Source: Opisthorchis felineus
Taxonomy: Eukaryota; Platyhelminthes; Trematoda; Opisthorchiida; Opisthorchiidae
Direction of reading: 5' to 3'
Length of the DNA: 64,000 nt
Assembly (NCBI GenBank): GCA_004794785.1
Contig: SJOL01003934.1
Location: 28,822-92,821, forward strand
Shown: in pieces, positions 11,724 to 21,372 of the stretch
Layout of the letters: each line of letters opens with the position of its first letter
Numbering within the stretch: position 1 is the stretch's first letter
Notes under the pieces: model-generated
Databases searched by the model: none
What the model was told of the DNA's origin: nothing
Seen by the model: the letters and a program-made list of their open reading frames with translations, nothing else
Program-made: the position numbers and the translations under genes

Positions 11724-13315
11724 CATTCAGCAAGAAATGCCTCCGGAAATATTTTGGAATTGCTTGGCGAGCTAGACTGTCAAGCCAGTTATAGTGACCG
11801 ATCAGTTTACACAAGATGCTTCATGACGGATCACCCCGGATTAGGTTTACTGGGACTCGACTGGATGGAGGAATTCAATCTACTGGACGAGTCGATCAAT
11901 CACATATGCAGCAAGTCACATGTCAAGCGACTATCAGAGTCACCTCCATCAACCACAAAGCTTCCTGGTCAAATTGCAGAATTAAAAAGGCGCCATGAAG
12001 AACTGTTCAAACAAGGTTTTGGCTGTTGCAATATAGCCCATGCAGTATTTAATCTCAAACCGGACTCAAAGCCAGTTTTTTTGCCCAAACGTCCAGTTCT
12101 ATACTCAGCTCAGTCGGCAGTAGAAGATAAGCTCAATCGGTTACAATCCGAAGGCATAATTGAACGTGTAAACTATTCAGAATGGGCTGCACCCATAGTG
12201 GTTGTGAAGAAGACAAACGGCAAGGTACGTATTTGTGCTGATTTTTCAACAGGTCTAAACTCCATGCTGGAAAACCATGAAAATACATTAGTAGTGCCTG
12301 AAGATTTGTTTAAAAAGTTGAACGGTGGAAAGTGCTTCGCAAAGCTAGATCTCGCGGATGCATATCTGCAAGTCCCAGTGGCTGAAAACTCCAGAAACTA
12401 CCCGACAATCAACACACACCTAGGACTTTTCCAGTATAACCGACTGCCGTTCGGAGTGAAAACTGCACCAGCCATTTTCTAACAAATCATGGACACGCCT
12501 CTCCATGACATCCCTGGTATCTCAGTATATTTGGATGATGCCTTAATTATGGGCTCAAATCCAGTTGATTCGTTAGGTACATTGGAGAAAGTTTTCTCAC
12601 GTCTGACAGAAGCTGGATTCCGTTTGCGGGCTGGGAAGTGCAATTTTTCAATGGAAAGTGTTAAGTTTCTTGGTTTCATCGTTGACAAGCGTGGCCGACG
12701 TCCTGATCCTGACAATATTGAAGCTATCAGACAGATGTTGCCTCCAAAAGATGTTGTACGACTTCGCTCATTTCTTGGCCTCATCGGTCATAATAGCGTT
12801 TTTCTGCCAAGCCTTCATCAAACAAGAGGTCCGCTGAACCAGCTACTAATGAAAGAAAAAGAGTGGCAGTGGACAAAAGAACGTCAACAATCAGTTGATG
12901 CAGTCAAGGCAGCCCTCAGTTCTGATTTACTCTTGACACATTTTAATCCAGAACTGGAAATTATTGTGGCATCGGACGCCTCCAATTATGGCATTGGAGC
13001 TGTGATTTCCCATATTTTACTCGGAGGACAACAGAAGGCTATCGCCAACGCAGCGCGGCCATTGACAGTAACTGAGAAAAATTACAGTCAGATTGAAAAC
13101 GGGGCTCTGGCAATCGTTTTTACTGTGAAACGTTTCCATAAAATGCTCTACGGAAGACACTTCACTTCACAAACCACTGATCTCAATATTCGGGGCAAAA
13201 AAAGGGATTCCTGTTTTCACTGCTAATCGTCTGCTACCATTCTGTTAGCCTATGATTTTGCTATCCACTACCGATCAACGCAACAAATCGCCTAAGCAGA
13301 TGCTTTGTCATGCCT
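11724..13315 (+). pseudogene. Mag-type reverse transcriptase and RNase H, broken
   Basis: The RT starts after the protease tail. The finger and palm motifs are clear: KVRICADFSTGLNSML, CFAKLDLADAYLQVPV and NRLPFGVKTAPAIF. A stop codon (TAA, 12480-12482) falls immediately after, where a Gln codon is expected. The frame continues at once with the catalytic YLDDA box (about 12528) and GFIVDKRGRRPDPDNIEA. The connection and RNase H follow: LLLTHFNPELEIIVASDAS, YSQIENGALAIVFTVKRF and MLYGRHF. A frameshift near 13170 ends this piece. The RT would copy element RNA into DNA in cytoplasmic particles. The metal-binding DD pair is intact, but the premature stop prevents a full protein. Confidence 0.92.
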
Positions 13316-14450
13316 CATCAAATCATATCCAAAGGAAAACGACGACTGTGTGATTGCAGCCGTTAAATTCGAGTCTGAAGTACATCAGATCCTGACTGAA
13401 AGCTTCAGAAGGTTACCAGTCACTGCTGAGACGATTCGTGCAAATACCAGCAATGAGGAAATCTTATCGGAAGTAATGAATAATGTACAGACAAAGTGGC
13501 CAAATGGTGAAATCTCCCCAAAGCTACGACCATTTTTCTATCGACGTGAGTCGCTTTCAGTTGTTGATAATTATTTAATGACTGGAGACCGAGTTGTAGT
13601 ACCAACCAAGTTACGAAAACAAGTGTTGCAACAGTTTCACTCAGGACATCCAGATACAACTCGTATGAAAGCCATGGCGAGAATTTTCGTTTATTGGCCT
13701 CAAATGGACGCAGAGATAGAACACTTTTGTCAGAAATGTGAACTTTGTCAAATGGCAACAAAGGCACCTCCCAAATGTCCAGAACAACCATGGCCGAAAA
13801 GCGAGAAACCATGGGGAAGAATTCACTCAGATTATGCAGGTCCAATCAATGGTCAATTCCATCTCATTTCGGTGTGTTCCTTTTGCGCAGTACTACCGCA
13901 CAGTCTACTATCAATGCACTGGATAGATTATTCCAATATTTCGGTAATCCGGAGCTGATTGTAACCGACAATTGAACACAATTCACCTCAACAAACTTCA
14001 GACAGTTTTGCAAAGAAAATGGTATTGAGCAAGAGTTTTCACCGCTTTATCATCTCCAATCCAACGGGCAGGCTGAACGATTCGTGGACACCTTTAAATG
14101 CGCTCCATTTGAAGTGGGAGGAAGGAAGGCGTTGGGCAACACGATTCAACCTGTTTTGACAATGTACCGAAATTCCCCAAACCCAAACATTCCCGGTGGA
14201 AATCGCCCGCAGAATGCATGTTTGGACGGAAAATTAGGACGACTTAAGATAATCTTAGACCCAAGATCAAGGACACCAGAAATGCAGCAAATGAGACAAA
14301 CAGACTGCGAAAGTTCCACATTGGTGACACGGTTTATGCAAGAAACTTTCAAGGTCCAGAAAAATGGTCCAGTGGCACTGCCCTGGGTAAGAAAGGAAAT
14401 GTGATCTACGAGATCAACGTTGGAAAGAAAACTGGACGAGGCATATCAAC
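13305..14450 (+). pseudogene. Mag-type integrase, broken
   Basis: The HHCC zinc finger is visible: FHSGHPDTTRM, then HFCQKCELCQ around 13630-13750. The first catalytic Asp lies in WGRIHSDYAGPI (about 13810). The second is in ELIVTDN, followed directly by a stop (TGA, 13972-13974) where Gly is expected. The catalytic Glu is in SNGQAERFVDTFK (about 14058-14096), with a frameshift before it. The GPY/F-like module is recognisable as RNFQGPEKW plus VIYEINVG near 14340-14430. The enzyme would insert the cDNA into the genome, but the stop and frameshifts make it inactive. Confidence 0.9.
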
Positions 14451-14696
14451 CAACTAGGACCAAACCACATGCAAACTCAATACCAGCAAGAAGCAGAAAA
14501 TTTCCAGTGGACATCTTGTTGGACACGTTCGGTTTGGACGATGAAAATGTTCGACCTCTCGGATCATCCCAGAACATGACAGCACCGCATACAGATAAGA
14601 CCAAATCTAAAACGGAAATAGCCAAAGTGGCTCCAAGTTAACCCAAAGAGGAAAAACTACGATCAGATTCAAGCAGTCCGAAAACAGTTTCAAATT

Positions 14697-14707
14697 GAAG
14701 GGAGAGG
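14697..14707 (+). promoter_or_regulatory. Polypurine tract
   Basis: The purine run GAAGGGAGAGG ends exactly where the 3' LTR starts (14708). It is the expected primer site for plus-strand DNA synthesis. Its position independently fixes the LTR start at TAATACGG. Confidence 0.9.
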
Positions 14708-15085
14708 TAATACGGCTGCACATCAGCCTACTGCGCAGCGGAACAATCATGTGGTGAAACAGCACCGTACGAGTACGCCCACGCGTCTGAATCACGTCCG
14801 ATTCCATCATGTGCCGGAGCATTTCGCGCCCACCTGATGGTCAAGGCAACAGTGTACCCCGTACTCAAGCGCACAGGCGGCCATCTATGGCTAACCGTGA
14901 CAACGAAAACAACCGCTCGAGAACCGGTGTGGGAATGCAGGAGACACACTGGTTAGTTGAGAACAGATCGACGAGTGAATGATATAAATAGAACGCTGTA
15001 TTTGCATTAAGACAGTTTTTTTCTGGCCGCTTCTTGTCTTCTGACTGTAACCCGGTAGCATCAGGGAAGGTGAAGAGATACAACA
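14708..15085 (+). repeat. 3' LTR of Mag-type element
   Basis: This repeat is 378 bp and differs from the 5' LTR at five positions (for example GGCTGCAC against GGCCGTAC, and AAATAGA against AAACAGA). It ends in ATACAACA and is followed by AAAAT. Confidence 0.93.
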
Positions 15086-15829
15086 AAAATCAATCTAACA
15101 ATCTTGCTTCAGTGCTTTTAGTGAAGCAAGTTTAGGTTGAAAAGTAGGGAATCACTGTTTAGCCTTTTCATTCGTATCGGGAATTAATTGGTATTGCCGT
15201 TTTATACACCGTGCCTGTTACAATGACGGCAAAATTTGCTACTACATTATCTTTATGAATGAAGCCCTAGGGGAATAGCGCTCTTCTCGATAAACTGCTG
15301 CGACTGATTTTTGACCATGACTTTGTTCTGTGTGCCAACGAGCTTAGTTATTCCATATCGATCTGATAAGTGACCCATCCTTATTGCTTATCATTCCATT
15401 GGTCACATTAGAATTTAAATCCCGAGCGTCTAATTTGTGAGGTAACCATGCTGCCACTACCAGCGCATCCTGGATGCATCCGAATTATCAAGTCTGAGTA
15501 GATGAACCTGTTCGCACTTGACCAAAGCGATTATTTCCTCAACTGGAATGACTGTGCGTGAACAGGACAAGGAATGTTCAGCTAAATAAGATGTAATAAC
15601 AAATTGTACAGATATGTGACTAAACACGACTAATTAAAAAAACTCTCAGGTCTCTAGTGTCTGTTGTGCCACGTTTCTGAGACGTCTTGACAAGCATGTC
15701 AGCTGATGGACAAAATCATGACAATTACCGGTTCATCGCTCGAGATGACGGACAAATTGGTCACACCACTTCAGCGTAGACACATTCACCTGTTCAGACA
15801 TGACGATTTAGGTGTTTTCAGCGTGTGTT
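15086..15829. other. Unassigned DNA
   Basis: I see no gene or repeat copy in this 744-bp stretch. Confidence 0.5.
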
Positions 15830-15960
15830 ATTAGCCTGCAGGTGGCACATTTACCTAGCATATGTGCTCAGGTCCCAGCATGACCAAGGATAGGCACTGC
15901 AGCTGAGTCCCAATAAGACCGGCACCCGAGTCCAGTGCTTATCCGCTTCTGTGTGGACCA
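15830..15960 (+). mobile_element. tRNA-derived SINE, copy A
   Basis: A degenerate tRNA-like head (GGTGGCAC at 15841) leads into the shared body CCAAGGAT-GCACTG-GATGAGTCCCAATAAGA-GAGTCCAGTGC. The same body appears at 57954-58120, 29957-30078 and 38290-38420. The copies are old, with roughly 65-75% match by eye. Confidence 0.65.
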
Positions 15961-15989
15961 GGAAAATGGTACCAGAGGAGAATTAGAAC

Positions 15990-16042
15990 TCATGGCGGAT
16001 TCAAACCGTAATTGTGAGCCGATCGAACGGTCGACCACCCGC
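15990..16042 (-). mobile_element. tRNA-like head of a second SINE type
   Basis: On the minus strand a clear B-box-like GGTTTGAATCC (15997-16007) lies about 30-35 bp downstream of a GGTGGTCGACC segment that may be an A box. No matching acceptor stem is evident, so this is more likely a SINE promoter than a tRNA gene. The head at 29766-29822 is similar. Confidence 0.45.
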
Positions 16043-16060
16043 TCAGGTCCGATGAATAAC

Positions 16061-19000
16061 CATGATGTCGCGGTTACAATTCATCCCAGAGAATAGTGAG
16101 ATGCGCATTGCTGGTGGTTCTCAATAAGGACGAATCGGACAAGGAGATTTTCGGCGTAGCATGTACTCACCTTCATGACGAAATCTCAATTGAAGTATCC
16201 AAATCTTATAACATCAGCAAATGGCTGATTCACTGAGTTGAATGATCAATTCAAGGTTTGATGGGCTGAAAATCGACAAGTTCTGGATCCCCTCGATTAG
16301 TGGTCAATGAGTTGATCCTGATAAAATGAATAGTAAATTTCCGCACATGAGGATAGTACAAACCCAACTGGGCAGTTTAAGTCGGACGAGCATCACGAAC
16401 CAACGGTTATCTTCCGGAAGTACTCCAGCACCTCTGTCAGTTTTAAGGATTTCTTAAGATTGTATGACGTTAAAAAGGTTCCCGTTGTAAACAAAAGGTT
16501 CATTTGTACAGCCTTTCTGGTGTTATGGAATCCACTTACTGCTGACAATTTCTAGTTTGTAATTAAGAACCACTTTGTTCGGACTGTGTTTGGTGTCCCG
16601 ATGTCATCGGAGCACAACGAATTCATAGAGGCGAGGCAGTATTTGTTGGAACTCCAGAAGGGTACAACAAGGCAGTGCTTCGTACCTTTTGCTCTTCTTA
16701 AGATGTTGAGAGATATATGGGAAAAACGGTACTAGTAGAAGTTTCAGGGTTCAAACTTCTGTCTCCCTCTATTTTGCTCCGAAAAGCAGTTAAAAAGTTA
16801 ACTTATAGCTCACAAACTCTCGCTTTCACTCTTTTAAACAAATAATTTGCCGGGGGAAAATTTGTAATAAGAACAAAGCAACCTGGAGGAAAGTGGAAAG
16901 CGTAATACTCAGCAAGATTACAGCGCAGCAAATAACGTCACCTCGAACACACAACACCATGACCCCCACATCGGCGATATTGCCAGAGCATCCTATTCCT
17001 CTTTGCAGATGCTAGCCCCGTAGCCGTCGCAGGCAATGACTACATCTCTAGTCATGCGCAGTCAACCTGCTGATCGCGCAGCCAAGTGATTTGATCTTGA
17101 TCCACCGCCTTGTCTGGCATCGCTCATTTGCGCAAATATAAATATAGGCTCGTTGTTCACTCACATCTACATCTCTCCGGCTCTCTCTCGCACCTCCCAA
17201 GACGGCTGCTCGGTCGTTGCGTCAGGCGCACAGGATCAGCTGGGGTTCATCTTGCAGCTGACCCCGGATACGTATGCCACATGTACAGTAGTAGGTAGCT
17301 GGAAAGTATTTGTAATGATATTTGCTAAGACAACTATCTGTTGCATGATATCGTGTTAACCCTGCATTACAGAGCTTACAAGGAGCTTAGTGGTTGCACA
17401 TCAAGCCCAGTAGTGCTAGTCTTGACCACGTGTGGCTACACGATTACCTTGAAAACCACCGACATTATCTGGACAGGCCAGAGGAAATACCTACCCGTAA
17501 AGCCCTTCAAAATCCAGCTCTAGATTGCTGCATCTAACAGCACCAGAGTGCCAATGGGTACATAACAGGGGGTGAGAGAGACCATCCGAGGCCCGTGTTC
17601 CAAGAAGAAAACACAAATAAAACAATGAGCACTCTTTGCCAATGTCCTTTTTACGTGAAATTCTTACAAAGAAAGAAAGGCGAAAAAACTTCGGGCGATT
17701 TGTTACGCGTACCTTTTCTGCTACCCTACATGGAACAATGAAGAGATTTCCGTTTGGCCAAAAGGACTTTTTAGATGTCAGGCGCAAAGCCACAGATCTC
17801 CCTCTACAGGATCAAAACGATTATAACCCTGAGTATAAGAGGCCAATTATTATGATTTCAAAGACACATTGGGCAAACAAACTGCATCGAAATGCACAAC
17901 TTCCATCCAACCGCGAGTGACCCAGCAGCGATCAGTCACAATCGCACTTAAAGTGGCACGGGGAACAAGTCGTTTTGTTGGTATTGCAGTAGCGGTAGCT
18001 TGCAGCACATAGAACATCGATTATATTGTTACTAGTTTGTAGAAAGCCTTTGGGTAGCCAATGGTCTAAGTTAGAGATAAGTAGTATGTGGTTCATGACT
18101 TTTATAATTTTGATGATCAGAACCGCCCCTTTCCTGAACTGTGGCATTTGGTGGTAGTTTAACGGAAGATAAAAGCTTGCCCGCTCAGTCAGTATCAGGC
18201 GGCTGTATTGTAGCCTGGGTGCCATACGAGCCTTATGGGTGCTGCCTCTTTCGTCGGGCAAGTTGGCAACCAGGGCGTTCCTTTGTAGTGGAAACCGATA
18301 AAGTCTGGTTTAAATCTGGAGCTCTAAACAAGGAAGGCTCAATTACGGAGCGGCGAGGCGAAAAAAACTAACATTGGACCGCCGCACCCACTTAAACAGT
18401 GCGAGCAGCCGTTGGAGTAGGTTGATTGTGCTTGGAAAACCAAGAGTCAGGTGGCGTCTGAGTGCAGACTTCGGCAAGGAAACTATATAAGCACAACAGT
18501 GTTTTGCGATAAGACATTAGGAAAAGCCTCAGATTTCGACGGACACAGACGTATACTATAGAACGTAAGGATTAGGCTACATTAAAAGAAATACCGACCA
18601 CGAAGCGTAACTCCCACATCTTCAAAAAAAAACATTCCAAGGGCTTGTATCCTGCAGTCCGAAAAAACAGTGCTGTCCCCAGCCCAACCTCGCATACCGT
18701 TAGTGAGCGAAGGCCTTCTGCCAGTATACTACACCAAAAAACCTGAATCCACCCGGAACCCACCTGAGGCTTCTCGCATCATCTCCCACCTGCAATTTCC
18801 CTCTGCTCAAGTGGCGGTAGTTAACTGGTCCATATGTTGCCCTGCATCAACACTGGCAACTAATATGCCATCAAAATATGTGAACACGAAGGATAAACCG
18901 GAGAAAATCTATGAACCTTTGGAAGGTCTGTGCGGCGTTACGTAAACCGAATGGCATTCATACGAATTCAAATAAACCAAATGGAGCAGTGATAGCTGTT

Positions 19001-19070
19001 TTGTCTACATCGTCTGTGTGAATTGGTACACACGAAGAATATAAATATGAGAAAAATAGTGCATCCTTAC
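16061..19070. other. Unassigned DNA with one TATA-bearing GC-rich patch
   Basis: No gene is supported. Around 17135-17147 a TATAAATATAGG motif follows a GC-rich stretch and precedes a pyrimidine-rich segment, suggesting a promoter, possibly of a solo LTR. Open frames at 17636-17920 and 18670-18945 carry no motif I recognise. Confidence 0.45.
17135..17147 (+). promoter_or_regulatory. Candidate TATA box
   Basis: ATATAAATATAGG sits between a GC-rich upstream block containing TCATGCGCAGTC and a CT-rich downstream block. That layout is typical of LTR promoters in fluke Ty3/gypsy elements, but I could not find LTR ends or a second copy. Confidence 0.3.
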
Positions 19071-20061
19071 AAGTTGATAGAAAGATCTTGGAGGTTATGA
19101 ATGCAGTACCGGTCTGGAATAGTGATGTGATTTAGTGCACTGTAGTCACCACAGGGTCTCCAGTCTGTGGTTGTTCTCTATGGTACCATATGGAGTTGTG
19201 ATGCCCAAGTGCTATTGAAAGAACGAATGATTCCACATTGCAGCAGATGTTGAAACTTGTCCTTAGCCATCTTTAGTCGTTCCGGATGAAGTTGTCGTGG
19301 ACGTGCATAAACAGAAGTCCCACGCGTGTTAATGTGATGAACCTCAGTGTGTTTTGGGTCTGTTTGATGAAAACCTGGCCTTAGGAGTTCCGGAAATTAG
19401 CGAATTAACTCATGGCAACGAGAAGACTCTTGCGATGATAGCGCTATTGAGCAAACGTTCGGCGTAACTGCTGGTTTTCCTTTGACTGATAATTGGCTGG
19501 TAGCGCCAAGTTGACTTTGATGTTTCAGATCTAGTAGTAAATTATGATGAGTCAGGAAATCTGCCCCAAAATTGGTTGGTGTACGTCTTCGATGATGAAA
19601 AATTATCTGAATTCTCTACGGAGACCGAGATTTAGGTCCAGTGCTCGTTGTGCGTACGGTTTAATGCATGTACCAATAGCTGCCCGCAATGTAAGTGGAA
19701 AGGGCGTCAGTTTGGAGCCAGCATTGGCTACAGGTGTGACACTAATGTCAGCGCCTGTGTCGACAAGGAAACGGAGAAAAGAGTTCCTATCTAAGAGAAG
19801 TAGACGGCGAGTTTTGAAATCTAGGCCTGGCACACTGTTCACCTCTACTGTCCGGCGTGTTGATTTTCCGACTGAAATGTAACTGCGGATGGTGCATTTA
19901 CAAGCGAAAAGACTGAGTATGGTACCGACAGTACCCTGAAGAACGAGATGTGGAAATAAAATGGTGGCGTCTTTGCTGATGCGAAGATGTAAATCAACGG
20001 CGTGGAGTACGGCTAAAACGAATGGTCGATATTCGCTCAGCCAGTTCATTGATACGAGCAT
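19071..20061 (-). pseudogene. CsRn1-like protease and truncated RT
   Basis: The open frame 20061-19603 carries RRLLLLDRNSFLRFLVDTGA with an intact DTGAD protease site near 19750-19761, then RAAIGTCIKPYAQRALDLNL. A frame change leads to VHQPILGADFLTHHNL (about 19590-19540), the link to RT. The RT N-terminus follows: ARPRQLHPERLKMAKDKF, a stop inside LHMVP-TTTDW, and DWRPCGDYSALNHITIPD near 19150. Homology ends at about 19071, before the catalytic YxDD box. No polymerase activity is possible. Confidence 0.88.
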
Positions 20062-20209
20062 GGAGTGATGGAATGACTGTAGGCCTGTTGAGAAAATTAA
20101 CGCTAGGTGAGCAAGGTTGAATTCCGAGGATTCTATCTGCAGTATTCGCGAGTTGTGTCAATGGAACCTTATCGGTATCGGGAGAGAAGATAGATTGTAC
20201 ATGTGTTGG

Positions 20210-20600
20210 TTAACGTTTAAGAAACGGTTGTTTGAATAAGGTATCATCAATTTTTCGGTCAACCAATATACTGTAGAAGCGTCGTAACAGCTGCGACGGC
20301 GTGCGGCCATCTGATATTTCACCGCTAATTAATTGTTCAAGGCACTTATGCTCAAATAGTGAAATGAGCGTAACAATTGTGTTTCGAAGCTGTGTATGGG
20401 ACGTGGTATCATCTGGGTTCAACAAAACGTCGCACAAATCGGTCGCTATTTCAGGTGGAAGCACTGTCAGTGCATGGTATTACATGGTATGCTCTTGAGT
20501 GGGGCCGCGAGCAGCGAACTGAGCCTGGACTCTGGTGAACCAGATACATGGATTGTGATGCCAAAATGGTGGGAGCTGAACAGATGTGGCATTGCTGTTG
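20210..20600 (-). pseudogene. CsRn1-like gag fragment
   Basis: The typical gag opening VQLPPFWHHNPCIWFTRVQ begins near 20584 and runs to ARGPTQEHTM, where a frame change occurs. It resumes as LPPEIATDLCDVLLNPDDTT and LLRRFYSILVDRKID down to LFKQPFLKR at about 20213, then stops. A continuation with LTQLANTADRILGI is visible downstream in another frame. Gag would form the particle. No intact zinc knuckle was found. Confidence 0.85.
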
Positions 20601-21089
20601 AGTTGAGGTAATAGGGTGTTTGCTAACTGAGCCTGAGGTGTGTCCGACGTGAGCAGAAATGTGAAGATACGCAGGACCGAACTAAGAAACGTTAGGTTGT
20701 ATGTAAGGCCACAAAAATCGGGCTCACCAATTGTCAATGCCCCAATGTGGCCCAAAAATTGACTAAATAGACAGAAAGCGATGAGCACTAACTAAGACTG
20801 TTTTTGGTAATTGAACTGATTGCACTGTATATATAGGAAAAGAGGCAACTATCGTATTGTGGGCACGAGTTGATGATTTCTGCTGTTTTTCCTGACGCAG
20901 GCTTCTTGTTTCTTTCGCCGTTGCAGCGGCTACACGTATTTCATGATTACCCGTGGATTGCGTGCCATAATTCGTGCGCGGCTAAACGCCGAGATGGGTG
21001 ACGTGTGTGTTATGTTTGGACTGCGTTCGGTTTTCCTATATTTAGGTGTTTTTGCCGTGTGTTGTCCGCACATTGCTTGTTTCGACTCG
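20601..21089. other. Spacer between CsRn1-like gag and old MULE piece
   Basis: No open frame with a motif is seen. It may include the lost leader of the CsRn1-like element (TATATATAGG near 20829) or of the old MULE. Confidence 0.4.
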
Positions 21090-21372
21090 TATCAGACGGT
21101 GTGCCGAACCTTGGATGCATAATGCATTTATCTGCACAACCTTTGCGAGTAGAATAAAACATTGCACGCTAAAAGGCTTGATTTTGTTGCGCATGTGTTT
21201 AAGCCAAAAATCACCCAAATGTACTTCGGTTTTCGCGATTTGATTTAATTAATCTCCCTTTTAAATTTTTAGCGCGCATTTAACTTTGAACATGCTGTGC
21301 TGTGGCTTCAGAAGTGCCTTCACGTATATTTGTTGAGAAATTGGGGCTGTATACTTTTCATCCTTCACGGGG
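21090..21372 (+). mobile_element. Older, diverged MULE 5' fragment
   Basis: This segment aligns with the leader and first codons of MULE copy 2 (about 22120-22411) with many differences. Shared blocks are CTGCA-AACCTTTGCG, TTTTGTTG, AACC-or-AGCCAAAAATCAC, TAAATTTTT-GCGC, TGCTGTGCT, TTGTTG-GAAATT-GGGGCTGT and TTTTCATCCTTCACGG. It stops exactly at the start of copy 2 (21373). It has lost the ATG (CTGTGG where copy 2 has CTATGG). Confidence 0.75.

Larger units (their letters stand above)
10921..11800 (+). pseudogene. Mag-type aspartic protease, split by solo LTR
   Basis: The protease begins around KINSRRITLQLGTASDITLI. The catalytic D-T/S-G-like triad is degraded to GTAS, so the active-site aspartate is gone. 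The frame continues to AHTT at 11144, is interrupted by a 574-bp insert plus a 5-bp duplication, and resumes at 11719-11724 with ARNASGNILELLGEL and later GLLGLDWMEEF. The insert plus duplication is 579 bp, a multiple of three, but carries stops. The protein would have cut the Gag-Pol precursor. It is dead twice over, by the catalytic loss and by the insertion. Confidence 0.85.
9615..15085 (+). mobile_element. Ty3/gypsy LTR retrotransposon, Mag type
   Basis: This is a full-length but defective element. It has a 378-bp 5' LTR (9615-9992), gag, a protease split by an inserted solo LTR, reverse transcriptase, RNase H, integrase with an HHCC finger, a GPY/F-like tail, a polypurine tract and a 378-bp 3' LTR (14708-15085). 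The flanks AAAAC (before 9615) and AAAAT (after 15085) look like a 5-bp target-site duplication with one mismatch. The reverse transcriptase and integrase wording resembles the Mag / K02A2.6-like clade from memory. Several frameshifts and stops inactivate it. Confidence 0.93.
19071..20600 (-). mobile_element. CsRn1-like Ty3/gypsy fragment
   Basis: Read on the minus strand, gag, protease and the start of the reverse transcriptase are present in order. The sequence then stops resembling RT after HNLQDLSI near 19075, so the 3' two thirds (rest of RT, RNase H, integrase, LTR) are missing. No LTR is visible upstream of gag. The wording resembles the CsRn1 (Kabuki-clade) family of Clonorchis as I remember it. 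Confidence 0.85.
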
